A DNA stretch of 54,513 nucleotides from JAKFDK01 sp036676195 (lineage in GTDB: Bacteria > Bacillota > Sulfobacillia > Symbiobacteriales > ZC4RG38), in assembly GCA_036676195.1 (NCBI GenBank), contig JAKFDK010000138.1, positions 1 to 54,513 on the forward strand. The letters run 5' to 3'. The position numbers and the translations under genes are program-made. Each line of letters starts with the position of its first letter. Within the stretch, counting starts at the first letter, position 1. Below are positions 17,002 to 24,052 of the stretch, piece after piece. Under the pieces are notes generated by a model. The model worked only from the letters and a program-made list of their open reading frames with translations, did not search any database and was not told where the DNA came from.

Positions 17002-18405
17002 ATGGTGATAGACAGCAACAGACAAGAGACGGAGGTCCTCGTGGTCGGCGGCGGCCCGGGCGGGTACGAGGCGGCGGTGCGGGCAGCCCAACTGGGCAAG
17101 GTCGTCACGCTGGTTGAAATGGATGAACTGGGCGGTACCTGTCTGCAGCGTGGCTGTATCCCTTCCAAGGCCCTGATCCATTCCGCCGGCATCGTGCATC
17201 GCATTCAGGAAGTAGCCGAGCGGGGCATCACCGTTGAGGGTGCAGTCAAGGTCAATGCCGAACAACTGCAGGTATGGAAGAAGAAAGTGATCGGTCGCCT
17301 GACCCAGGGCATTGGCTTCCTGATGAAGAGCAACCAGGTGACAGTGGTCAAGGGCCGGGCGCGCTTCACCGGACCCCGTGAGGTGCAGGTGGAGGATCCC
17401 CAGGGGGGAAGCCGGGTGGTTGCCTTCCAGCACTGCATCATCGCAACGGGCTCTGTGACCGCCGAACTGCCGTTTCTGAAGTTTGACCACGAGCGGGTGC
17501 TGACAGCGGGTGACGCGCTGGCCCTCAAAGAGATCCCCCGCCACCTGGTGGTGGTGGGCGGTGGGTACATTGGCCTGGAACTGGGGATCTGCTACCGGAA
17601 ACTCGGGGCCGAGGTTACCGTTGTGGAGGCAGCAGAGCAGGTCTTGCCCGGGACCGACCCGGATCTGATCCAGGTGCTGATGCGCAAGCTACGCAAACTG
17701 GGCATCACGGTACACCTGCAGGCCAAAGCCAGAGGCGTGGGCGCCACCGGCTTGCAGGTGACCCTGGGTGACGGTCAGGAAGCGGTGCTGGACGGTGACA
17801 GGATTCTGGTTTCAGTGGGACGCAAGCCTTATACCGAAGGTCTTGGCCTGGCTGCAGCCGGAGTGCAGACCGACGTGAAAGGTTTTATACCGGTCACCGA
17901 TGAATGCCGGACGAATGTGCCGCATATCTTTGCGGTCGGAGACGTGGCCGGCGGTGTGCTGCTGGCCCATAAGGCCAGCCATCAGGGCAAAATCGCCGCT
18001 GAGGTGATTGCCGGTAAGAAAAGTGCGTGCGATTGGGTGGCGGTACCGGCCGTGGTGTTTACCGATCCGGAGATTGCCTATGTGGGCCTGTCGGAAGCGG
18101 CCGCCCGGGCAGCCGGCCACGAGGTGGCGGTGGCCAAATTCCCCTACACGGCTTCGGGCCGGGCTATGACCATGGGCGAAACAGACGGCGTTGTCAAGCT
18201 GGTGGCGAACAAACAGACCGGCGTGGTGCTGGGTGTGCACATGGTGGGTCCGGAAGTGTCGGAACTGGTGGCCGCAGCCACCCTGGCGTTGGAGATGGCG
18301 GCGACCGTCGAGGATGTAGCCCGGACCATTCACCCGCATCCGACGCTGTCAGAAGGAATTATGGAAGCAGCACAGCAAATCTTTTTTGGCTTGAAAGGGC
18401 ATTAG
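17002..18405 (+). CDS. lpdA: Dihydrolipoyl dehydrogenase
   Basis: A 467-residue FAD-dependent disulfide oxidoreductase that reoxidises dihydrolipoamide with NAD+. The N-terminal FAD motif VVGGGPGGYEAA, the redox pair in GGTCLQRGCIPSK, the NAD-binding VVVGGGYIGLELG, FAVGDVAGG and the C-terminal catalytic HPHPTLSEG (His-Glu) are all present. ATG 17002 with GGAGGCATGGGG upstream fits the family N-terminus. No 2-oxoacid dehydrogenase E1/E2 or glycine-cleavage gene is adjacent, so its partner complex is unknown. With 2-oxoacid oxidation handled by KorAB, a glycine cleavage or branched-chain role is possible. Confidence 0.92.
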   Translation: MVIDSNRQETEVLVVGGGPGGYEAAVRAAQLGKVVTLVEMDELGGTCLQRGCIPSKALIHSAGIVHRIQEVAERGITVEGAVKVNAEQLQVWKKKVIGRLTQGIGFLMKSNQVTVVKGRARFTGPREVQVEDPQGGSRVVAFQHCIIATGSVTAELPFLKFDHERVLTAGDALALKEIPRHLVVVGGGYIGLELGICYRKLGAEVTVVEAAEQVLPGTDPDLIQVLMRKLRKLGITVHLQAKARGVGATGLQVTLGDGQEAVLDGDRILVSVGRKPYTEGLGLAAAGVQTDVKGFIPVTDECRTNVPHIFAVGDVAGGVLLAHKASHQGKIAAEVIAGKKSACDWVAVPAVVFTDPEIAYVGLSEAAARAAGHEVAVAKFPYTASGRAMTMGETDGVVKLVANKQTGVVLGVHMVGPEVSELVAAATLALEMAATVEDVARTIHPHPTLSEGIMEAAQQIFFGLKGH

Positions 18406-18413
18406 TCCGAAAG

Positions 18414-18455
18414 AGCGAGCACCCTGGCGACATCTCCGGGTGACTCGCTTTTTTC
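18414..18455 (+). terminator. Intrinsic terminator after lpdA
   Basis: GCGAGCACCC pairs with GGGTGACTCGC around a 13-base loop and is followed by a T-run (TTTTTT). Confidence 0.75.
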
Positions 18456-18515
18456 CGTTACAAGCAGCTAGTAGGGGACTACCTCCAACCGATCATCTGG
18501 TGTATCCTTGTGCTT

Positions 18516-18734
18516 ATGGAAGACTTCAAGGAAGGGTTTAGGGTCATCCGCCAGTACTGGAGGGAGTTTCTCTTTGTGGTGCTGGGTTCCGGCGCCTGGT
18601 TGGCAGCCAGAAAGCTGCTTTTGGGGATGGACCCTGGCAGTTGGCTGTATGGCGGGCGAAAAGTGATTCTCTCTGCCCTGGGGTTTTTATGGTTTGGACT
18701 CGTTCTGCGCTGGTTCTTTCGGCAGCAACACTGA
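18516..18734 (+). CDS. Small two-helix membrane protein, unknown function
   Basis: A 72-codon ORF (MEDFKEGFRVIRQYWREF start) with a charged amphipathic N-terminus and two hydrophobic helices (about residues 18-35 and 49-64), ending in a basic cluster. It fills part of the gap between lpdA and pckA. An in-frame GTG lies six bases earlier, but neither start has a good Shine-Dalgarno sequence, which weakens the call. I do not recognise the family. The antisense ORF over the same bases is less protein-like. Confidence 0.4.
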   Translation: MEDFKEGFRVIRQYWREFLFVVLGSGAWLAARKLLLGMDPGSWLYGGRKVILSALGFLWFGLVLRWFFRQQH

Positions 18735-18844
18735 CGAAGGGGCCTCAAAAACTGTCGCAGGACGGCGTCGGCTTACCTCCATACTATTACTATATGTGTA
18801 TCTGCCACCCGCAGACGAAATCTTTGCACGGAAGGGCTGTGGTT

Positions 18845-20422
18845 ATGAGCATCCAGGAACGCGAATTTCAGGTGACGAAGCACGAGGGTCCCCAGCACCG
18901 CAACCTTTCTCCCGCTCAACTGATCGAGCGGACCCTGGCCAGGGGTGAAGGGAAGCTGGCGGCGAGCGGGGCCTTCATCGCCACCACTGGCAAGTACACC
19001 GGGCGTTCCCCCAAGGATAAGTTTGTGGTCGATGAACCTGAGGTCCACGAAAATATTGCCTGGGGTCCGGTCAACCAGCCGTTTGCCCCTGAGCGGTTCA
19101 ACGCCCTGTACAACCGTGTGATCGAATACCTGAACACCCGGGAAACCTTTGTATTTGACGGCTTTGCCGGGGCTGACACGCGTTTCCGCCTGCCGATTCG
19201 GGTTGTGAACGAACTGGCCTGGCAGAACCTGTTTGCCCACCAGCTCTTCATTCGGCCCACGGCAGAGGAACTGGCCAACCACGCCCCACAGTTCACCGTC
19301 ATCAGCGCCCCCGGATTCAAGGCTGATCCGGCTCGGGATGGCACCAATTCGGAAGCCTTCATCATTGTGTCCTTCACCCGGCGTGTGGTGCTGATTGGTG
19401 GCACCCAGTATGCCGGTGAAATCAAGAAATCCATTTTCAGCGTAATGAACTACCTGTTGCCGCTGCAGGGCGTTTTCTCGATGCACTGCTCCGCCAATGT
19501 GGGAGCAGACGGGAAGGTCGCCCTTTTCTTCGGCCTTTCCGGCACCGGTAAGACCACCCTTTCGGCTGATCCGAACCGGCTTCTGGTCGGCGACGACGAG
19601 CACGGCTGGTCTGACAGCGGCGTGTTCAACATCGAGGGCGGCTGCTATGCCAAGTGCATCAACCTGACCCGTGAGAAGGAACCGCAGATCTTCGACGCCA
19701 TCCGCTTCGGCTCGGTGCTGGAGAACGTGGTGGTTGATGAGGAAAGCCGCCAGGTTGATTACGACTCCGACAAACTGACCGAGAACACCCGGGCTGCTTA
19801 CCCGGTAGATTATATTCCGGGTGCCCTGATTCCCGGTGCCGCCGGCCATCCGAACACGGTAATCTTCCTGACGGCTGACGCCTCCGGTGTGCTGCCGCCC
19901 ATCAGCAAGCTGACCAAGGAACAGGCCATGTACCATTTCCTCTCCGGTTACACCAGCAAGCTGGCCGGGACGGAGCGGGGCGTGACCTCGCCGGAAGCGA
20001 CCTTCTCCACCTGTTTTGGTTCGCCGTTCCTGCCATTGCGGCCTACCGTGTACGCGGACCTGCTCGGCCGCAAGATCACGGAGCATAACACCCGTGTCTT
20101 CCTGGTTAACACTGGCTGGTCCGCGGGCCCGTACGGGGTTGGTAGCCGCATGAAGCTGAGCTACACCCGGGCCATGGTCACCGCCGCACTGGCCGGAGAA
20201 CTGGACAATGTCGAGTATACGGCCGACCCGAACTTCAATGTACTGGTTCCGGCGTCTGTCCCGGGTGTCCCGGCGGAGGTTCTGCAGCCCCGGAATACGT
20301 GGTCCGACAAGGCCGCCTACGACCAGGAGGCTCGCCGCCTGGCTGGTTTGTTTGCCCGTAACTTTACCAAGTTCGGCGAGGTGGCTCCGGAAATCGTATC
20401 GGCCGGGCCGGTGGCCGAGTAA
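18845..20422 (+). CDS. pckA: Phosphoenolpyruvate carboxykinase (ATP)
   Basis: A 525-residue enzyme that converts oxaloacetate and ATP to phosphoenolpyruvate and CO2, or the reverse in some anaerobes. TGRSPKDKF (near residue 50), the kinase-1a loop GLSGTGKTTLS (near 234), the metal site DDEHGWSD and the C-terminal TPEPCK-like YTSKLAGTERG region are diagnostic of the ATP-dependent class. ATG 18845 with GGAAGGG upstream matches the family N-terminus; the open frame back to 18641 is a chance extension. It is monocistronic and supports gluconeogenic growth on organic acids or amino acids, in keeping with KorAB nearby. Confidence 0.95.
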   Translation: MSIQEREFQVTKHEGPQHRNLSPAQLIERTLARGEGKLAASGAFIATTGKYTGRSPKDKFVVDEPEVHENIAWGPVNQPFAPERFNALYNRVIEYLNTRETFVFDGFAGADTRFRLPIRVVNELAWQNLFAHQLFIRPTAEELANHAPQFTVISAPGFKADPARDGTNSEAFIIVSFTRRVVLIGGTQYAGEIKKSIFSVMNYLLPLQGVFSMHCSANVGADGKVALFFGLSGTGKTTLSADPNRLLVGDDEHGWSDSGVFNIEGGCYAKCINLTREKEPQIFDAIRFGSVLENVVVDEESRQVDYDSDKLTENTRAAYPVDYIPGALIPGAAGHPNTVIFLTADASGVLPPISKLTKEQAMYHFLSGYTSKLAGTERGVTSPEATFSTCFGSPFLPLRPTVYADLLGRKITEHNTRVFLVNTGWSAGPYGVGSRMKLSYTRAMVTAALAGELDNVEYTADPNFNVLVPASVPGVPAEVLQPRNTWSDKAAYDQEARRLAGLFARNFTKFGEVAPEIVSAGPVAE

Positions 20423-20502
20423 GGCAGACTGGTCTGCAGGTGTCACCTTTGGCGAAAGCGTACTTCATACAGTGCCAATCGCACGAACAAGGGTGACAAG
20501 TC

Positions 20503-21039
20503 ATGCATCCCAGGGTGCTGTGGGACATCTGTTTTGGGCTGGGACGAGCCACACTGCTGGGCTACGGCGGTGGTCCTTCGATCATTCCGCTGTATGAAGT
20601 AGAGGCCGTCCAGAACTACCAGTGGATGAGCAAAGAGGAATTCGGGCAGGCGCTGGCTTTTGGCAACGCCCTGCCCGGCCCCATTGCCACCAAGTTGACC
20701 ACCTACATTGGCTACAAAGTGGCCGGCGTGCCGGGGGCTCTGGCGGCATTATTGGGCACAGTCGGACCTACGGCTGTGCTGATGATTGTGCTCTACGCTC
20801 TGTTGACCAGGTTTAAAGACAGTCCTGTGGTCGGCGGCATGGTCAAGGGCATCCGGCCGGTAGTCTTCGTCATGTTGGCCATGATGGCGGCAGACTTCTT
20901 TCCCTACGCCGTCGGCGCCGGATGGGTGCCGCTGGTCCTGGCGCTGGGTTACTGGGTCAGTGTCCAGTTCTTTGGCCTCAGCCCCCTGTACGGGGTCGTG
21001 GCTGCGCTGGCCGTAGGCGGTCTGTTCCTGCGGCACTGA
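20503..21039 (+). CDS. Chromate transporter family protein, single half-size unit
   Basis: A 178-residue membrane protein of the CHR family. The N-terminal GLGRATLLGYGGGPSIIPL segment and the ALAFGNALPGPIATKLTTYIGYKVAGVPGA motif are characteristic, and about five or six hydrophobic segments follow. Short-chain CHR proteins usually occur as adjacent pairs of oppositely oriented halves; here only one is encoded, with pckA before and a convergent gene after. It may work as a homodimer, or its partner may lie elsewhere. Substrates in this family include chromate and sulfate-like anions, but many members are uncharacterised. The SD site is weak (AGGGTGAC). Confidence 0.8.
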   Translation: MHPRVLWDICFGLGRATLLGYGGGPSIIPLYEVEAVQNYQWMSKEEFGQALAFGNALPGPIATKLTTYIGYKVAGVPGALAALLGTVGPTAVLMIVLYALLTRFKDSPVVGGMVKGIRPVVFVMLAMMAADFFPYAVGAGWVPLVLALGYWVSVQFFGLSPLYGVVAALAVGGLFLRH

Positions 21040-21060
21040 ACGACGGATACACCATGGCGG

Positions 21061-21088
21061 AAAACGGAGCCCTTACGGGCTCCGTTTT
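21061..21088. terminator. Bidirectional terminator
   Basis: A perfect 12-bp stem, AAAACGGAGCCC with GGGCTCCGTTTT around TTAC, with A/T runs on both sides. It separates the convergent chromate-transporter and DUF4392 genes. Confidence 0.85.
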
Positions 21089-21091
21089 CGG

Positions 21092-21934
21092 CTATATGCC
21101 TGCCGCCGCCGCCAACGGCAGGGCGTGCAGCGCCTCCAGCATTTGCAGGTGTTCAGCCAGGGGCAACCCATCTACGGTGAGAGCGGCCTGCCCGGTTACT
21201 CCGTCAATGGCACCGGCTGCAACGATGCCTGTCATCAGGGCCACTTCGGTTGCCGGGCCATGCAAAAGGGGCCGCCCGGTCAGTGCGCTCAGTGCCGCCA
21301 CCAGGCCCCAGGCGCCCCAGTTGGATACGCCCGCCGTTACCAGGTGGGAGCAGGGAACGACGCTGGCTACCCGCTGTCCGTGGCGCACAGCGGTGGCAAT
21401 CCGCCCGTAGACCTTGCCCATGCCGACCTCGTTGCCGCCGTCCCCGATGCCCACACTGGCAGCCGAGCCCAGAAACAAGGCATCGACCGGGGCCACCCGG
21501 TGCGTGATGCACTCCCCGCGCAGGTTGTAGTAGTGCCCGTCGGCCGCGCGGCCAGGTCGTTCTACGCTGACCAGCAGGTCGGGGTGAAATGCCCCTGCGG
21601 TGCCTTCTGCAAACGGAATTGGCGTCAGACGCCGGTCCAGGGCCAGAGCACCAGCCGTTAGAACCGCCAGGATCCGGGGCTCGGCCACCAGTTGTACCTG
21701 CTTGCCCAGCGCAGCCAGTGCTGCGGCCAGGGCCAGGGCGCCGGGCGGGCCGTCGGTTTCGGCCTCGCCACTGGCCTGCGGAAATCCGGTCGCGATCAGT
21801 ACGTTGGCGGCGGCAGCCATCGACCGGGCCGCCGCCGCCAAATCACCTGGTTCAATCAGGCAACTGCAGCCGCGCTGCCCGGGATCCCGGCCCACGAGGG
21901 TTTCAATGTGTGCGCATAAAGTTGAAAAGCTCAT
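21092..21934 (-). CDS. DUF4392 protein (D-glutamate cyclase C-terminal-like domain)
   Basis: A 280-residue soluble protein. The motifs VLIATGFPQASGEAETDGPPGALALA near the N-terminus, LLVSVERPGRAADGHYYNLRG in the middle and SVGIGDGGNEVGMGKV near residue 160 match the DUF4392 family, which includes the C-terminal domain of mammalian D-glutamate cyclase (D-glutamate to 5-oxo-D-proline). In bacteria the family is mostly uncharacterised. The gene is isolated, convergent with the chromate transporter and divergent from the glutamine-synthetase-like gene. A role in D-amino-acid turnover is only an inference from the homologue. Confidence 0.7.
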   Translation of the reverse strand: MSFSTLCAHIETLVGRDPGQRGCSCLIEPGDLAAAARSMAAAANVLIATGFPQASGEAETDGPPGALALAAALAALGKQVQLVAEPRILAVLTAGALALDRRLTPIPFAEGTAGAFHPDLLVSVERPGRAADGHYYNLRGECITHRVAPVDALFLGSAASVGIGDGGNEVGMGKVYGRIATAVRHGQRVASVVPCSHLVTAGVSNWGAWGLVAALSALTGRPLLHGPATEVALMTGIVAAGAIDGVTGQAALTVDGLPLAEHLQMLEALHALPLAAAAGI

Positions 21935-22289
21935 GTCTCAACCTATCCCATATAGAGTGATTCTCAGATCAGCGTAAGGGGACCCGGACGCCAAGACAAC
22001 TCCGGGGAATTATTTGGCTAGACTTCTGTAGTGCGCGTGAACACACGCGGCATAACAACAAGACTGCCTCCCCGGCCCGGGGAGCCAGTTTTTGTACCCT
22101 GGAGGGGGACCGGTACTGCGGCCACCGAAGGGTATCACGCCGCGACAGGAGAGTTGTTTTCCCCGTCAAAGGATTACCTACAGAATCATGTTTCAATTTG
22201 GCGCGCATACACTTGCTCGGACCCCGCAGGGGTGCCCGCGCCGGATCGGCGCGACCCCGGGGTAAAAGGACAGAGGGGGTAGGCAGTTC
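21935..22289 (+). other. 355-bp hairpin-rich leader upstream of the glutamine-synthetase-like gene
   Basis: No ORF here looks genuine. Several perfect stem-loops lie in order on the plus strand: GCGTG/CACGC at 22035-22048, CTCCCC/GGGGAG at 22068-22084, ACCCC/GGGGT at 22221-22233 and CGCGCCG/CGGCGCG at 22237-22253, the last about 37 bases before the start codon. An AGAGGGGG Shine-Dalgarno site follows. The spacing would suit a structured 5' untranslated region, but I match it to no riboswitch class and see no T-box or B12-box motif. A divergent promoter for the DUF4392 gene must also lie here. Confidence 0.4.
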
Positions 22290-23672
22290 ATGTCCGATGG
22301 AGGCGGCCCGGCCGGGTGCATTGATTCGGGGACTCTGAGGGAACTGATCCGAAGTGGACAGGTGGATACCGTTATTCCGGCCATTGTAGACATGCAGGGG
22401 CGACTGATGGGCAAGCGCTTTACCGGCGGCTACTTCCTGGAACATGTGCTGGAGCACGGCAGTCACTTTTGCAACTACCTGCTTGGCACTGAAATGGAGA
22501 TGAGCTGCCCGCCCGGATACCGGTTGTTGAGCTGGGAACAGGGTTACGGTGACTGGCTGGCCGTGCCGGACCTGAACACCCTCCGAGTTCTGCCCTGGTT
22601 ACCGCATACGGCGGTGGTGCTGTGTGACGCCGAACAGGCGGGGGGAGACCCGGTGCCGGTGGCCCCCCGCCAGGTGCTGCGGCGGCAGCTTGAACGGGCG
22701 GCACAAATGGGGTTCAGCGTCAAAATGGCTTCTGAATTGGAATTCTACCTGCTGCGGGAAACCTATGAAGGCGCCCACCGCAAGAACTTTCACGGGCTGG
22801 AGCCCTTTGGCTGGTATAACGAAGATTATCATCTGCTGCAGGGAACAAAGGCGGAACCGCTCTACCGCCAGTTCCGGAACCAGATGACGGCTGCCGGCAT
22901 CCCCATTGAGTGCAGCAAAGGCGAGGCCGCACCGGGTCAGCATGAGGTGAACATGCATTACGCTGATGCGCTGGAGGCGGCCGACCGGCATGCCCTGTTC
23001 AAACACGGGGCCAAGGAAATCGCTTTGCAGAACGGTTATGCGGTTACCTTTATGGCCAAACCGGATCATACCTGGACCGGAAGCAGCGGCCACATTCACG
23101 TCAGCCTGTGGGACAAGGACGGTACCCGTAACCTGTTTCCCGATCCGCACAGTGGCGAAATGTCCGCCACCATGCGCTGGTTCCTGGGTGGCTTAATGGC
23201 GTGCGCCCGCGAATTGGCGGTGTTTTTTGCCCCCAACGTCAACTCCTACAAGCGTTACGCCACCCTGAGCTGGGCCCCGGTTCACATTGTCTGGGCCAGG
23301 GACAACCGCACCTGTGGCTTCCGGGTCGTGGGCAGCGGCAAAGCGCTGCGCGTTGAGAACCGGTTCCCCGGCGGCGACACCAATCCTTACCTGGCTTACG
23401 CCGCTGTGATTGCGTCGGGCCTGTATGGCATTGAGCGGGAGCTGGAACCCCCACCTGAGTATACTGGCAACGGTTACGCCGCCCAGGGCGTGCCGCGGGT
23501 ACCCCGGTCGCTTCGGGAGGCCATGGACCTGCTGGAACAAAGCAGCATGGCCCGGCACATGTTTGGTGAGGCAGTGGTGGAACACTACCTCAACATGGCC
23601 CGGGTAGAGCAGACCCAGTATGACAGCGTGGTCACCTGCTGGGAACGGGAACGCTACCTGGAGCGGGGCTAA
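22290..23672 (+). CDS. Glutamine synthetase family enzyme (GlnA3/GlnA4-like gamma-glutamyl ligase)
   Basis: A 460-residue enzyme with the glutamine synthetase fold. The catalytic domain shows ASELEFYLL (metal glutamates), GEAAPGQHEVN, FMAKPDHTWTGSSGHIHVSL and the RVENRFPGGDTNPYLAYAA loop. The N-terminal beta-grasp domain has VDMQGRLMGKRF, and the short form lacks the adenylylation-loop extension of type II enzymes. The PDHTWTGSSGHIHVSLWD pattern and poor N-terminal match to housekeeping GlnA fit the group that glutamylates polyamines or ethanolamine, or degrades related amines, so ammonia assimilation is not assumed. ATG 22290 follows AGAGGGGGTAGG. Confidence 0.8.
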   Translation: MSDGGGPAGCIDSGTLRELIRSGQVDTVIPAIVDMQGRLMGKRFTGGYFLEHVLEHGSHFCNYLLGTEMEMSCPPGYRLLSWEQGYGDWLAVPDLNTLRVLPWLPHTAVVLCDAEQAGGDPVPVAPRQVLRRQLERAAQMGFSVKMASELEFYLLRETYEGAHRKNFHGLEPFGWYNEDYHLLQGTKAEPLYRQFRNQMTAAGIPIECSKGEAAPGQHEVNMHYADALEAADRHALFKHGAKEIALQNGYAVTFMAKPDHTWTGSSGHIHVSLWDKDGTRNLFPDPHSGEMSATMRWFLGGLMACARELAVFFAPNVNSYKRYATLSWAPVHIVWARDNRTCGFRVVGSGKALRVENRFPGGDTNPYLAYAAVIASGLYGIERELEPPPEYTGNGYAAQGVPRVPRSLREAMDLLEQSSMARHMFGEAVVEHYLNMARVEQTQYDSVVTCWERERYLERG

Positions 23673-23682
23673 AGCTGGACAA

Positions 23683-23717
23683 GGCCGGGGCCTGGGCCGG
23701 CTGCCCAGGCCCCGGCC
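23683..23717. terminator. Strong hairpin terminator after the glutamine-synthetase-like gene
   Basis: A perfect 15-bp GC-rich stem (23683-23697 with 23703-23717) around CGGCT, 10 bases after the stop. No T-run. It also sits downstream of the convergent small gene on the minus strand, so it may serve both. Confidence 0.65.
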
Positions 23718-23747
23718 CCGTCATCTGCGGTATCTGGTCGGCAACGG

Positions 23748-23873
23748 CTACGTGACGAAGCTTAACTCTCCGGTCAGCACCAGGACCAGCAAGGCCGTAC
23801 TGATGGAAATCCGGCCCAGCAGGGCCAACAGGACCACGATCAGGCCCAGGTCTGACAGTTGTGTGACCTTCAT
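23748..23873 (-). CDS. 41-residue single-helix membrane peptide, unknown
   Basis: An ORF of 41 codons that starts MKVTQLSDLGL, has one strongly hydrophobic helix of about 25 residues interrupted by GRISIS, and ends GELSFVT. AGGAGAGGGGG lies 6-16 bases upstream of its ATG, among the stronger SD-like sequences in the window, and the hairpin terminator lies just beyond its stop. It fills the gap between the glutamine-synthetase-like and GH31 genes. No family is recognised; a small regulatory or toxin-like membrane peptide is possible. Confidence 0.55.
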   Translation of the reverse strand: MKVTQLSDLGLIVVLLALLGRISISTALLVLVLTGELSFVT

Positions 23874-24052
23874 AGTGCTCCCCCTCTCCTGTCTGCGAAG
23901 TCGGAGGGGCCTTTATCAGGCTATGCTGCAAACTTTCGGGGTGTCGGAGGGCTGATCAGGCGCGAATTCCCGTGGTTCGACAGCACTTGTTCCCGCTATG
24001 GTGCTGGTGTCAAAATGGATAAGGGCCCAAATTATGGTGGACAATCCGGAAG

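Noticed and set aside
18479..18748. 89-codon minus-strand ORF upstream of pckA.
   Set aside because: Antisense to a more protein-like two-helix membrane ORF; composition basic and Pro-rich, no SD.
18773..20446. 557-codon ORF on the minus strand.
   Set aside because: It lies opposite pckA, whose motifs are unambiguous; no protein family features in the antisense frame.
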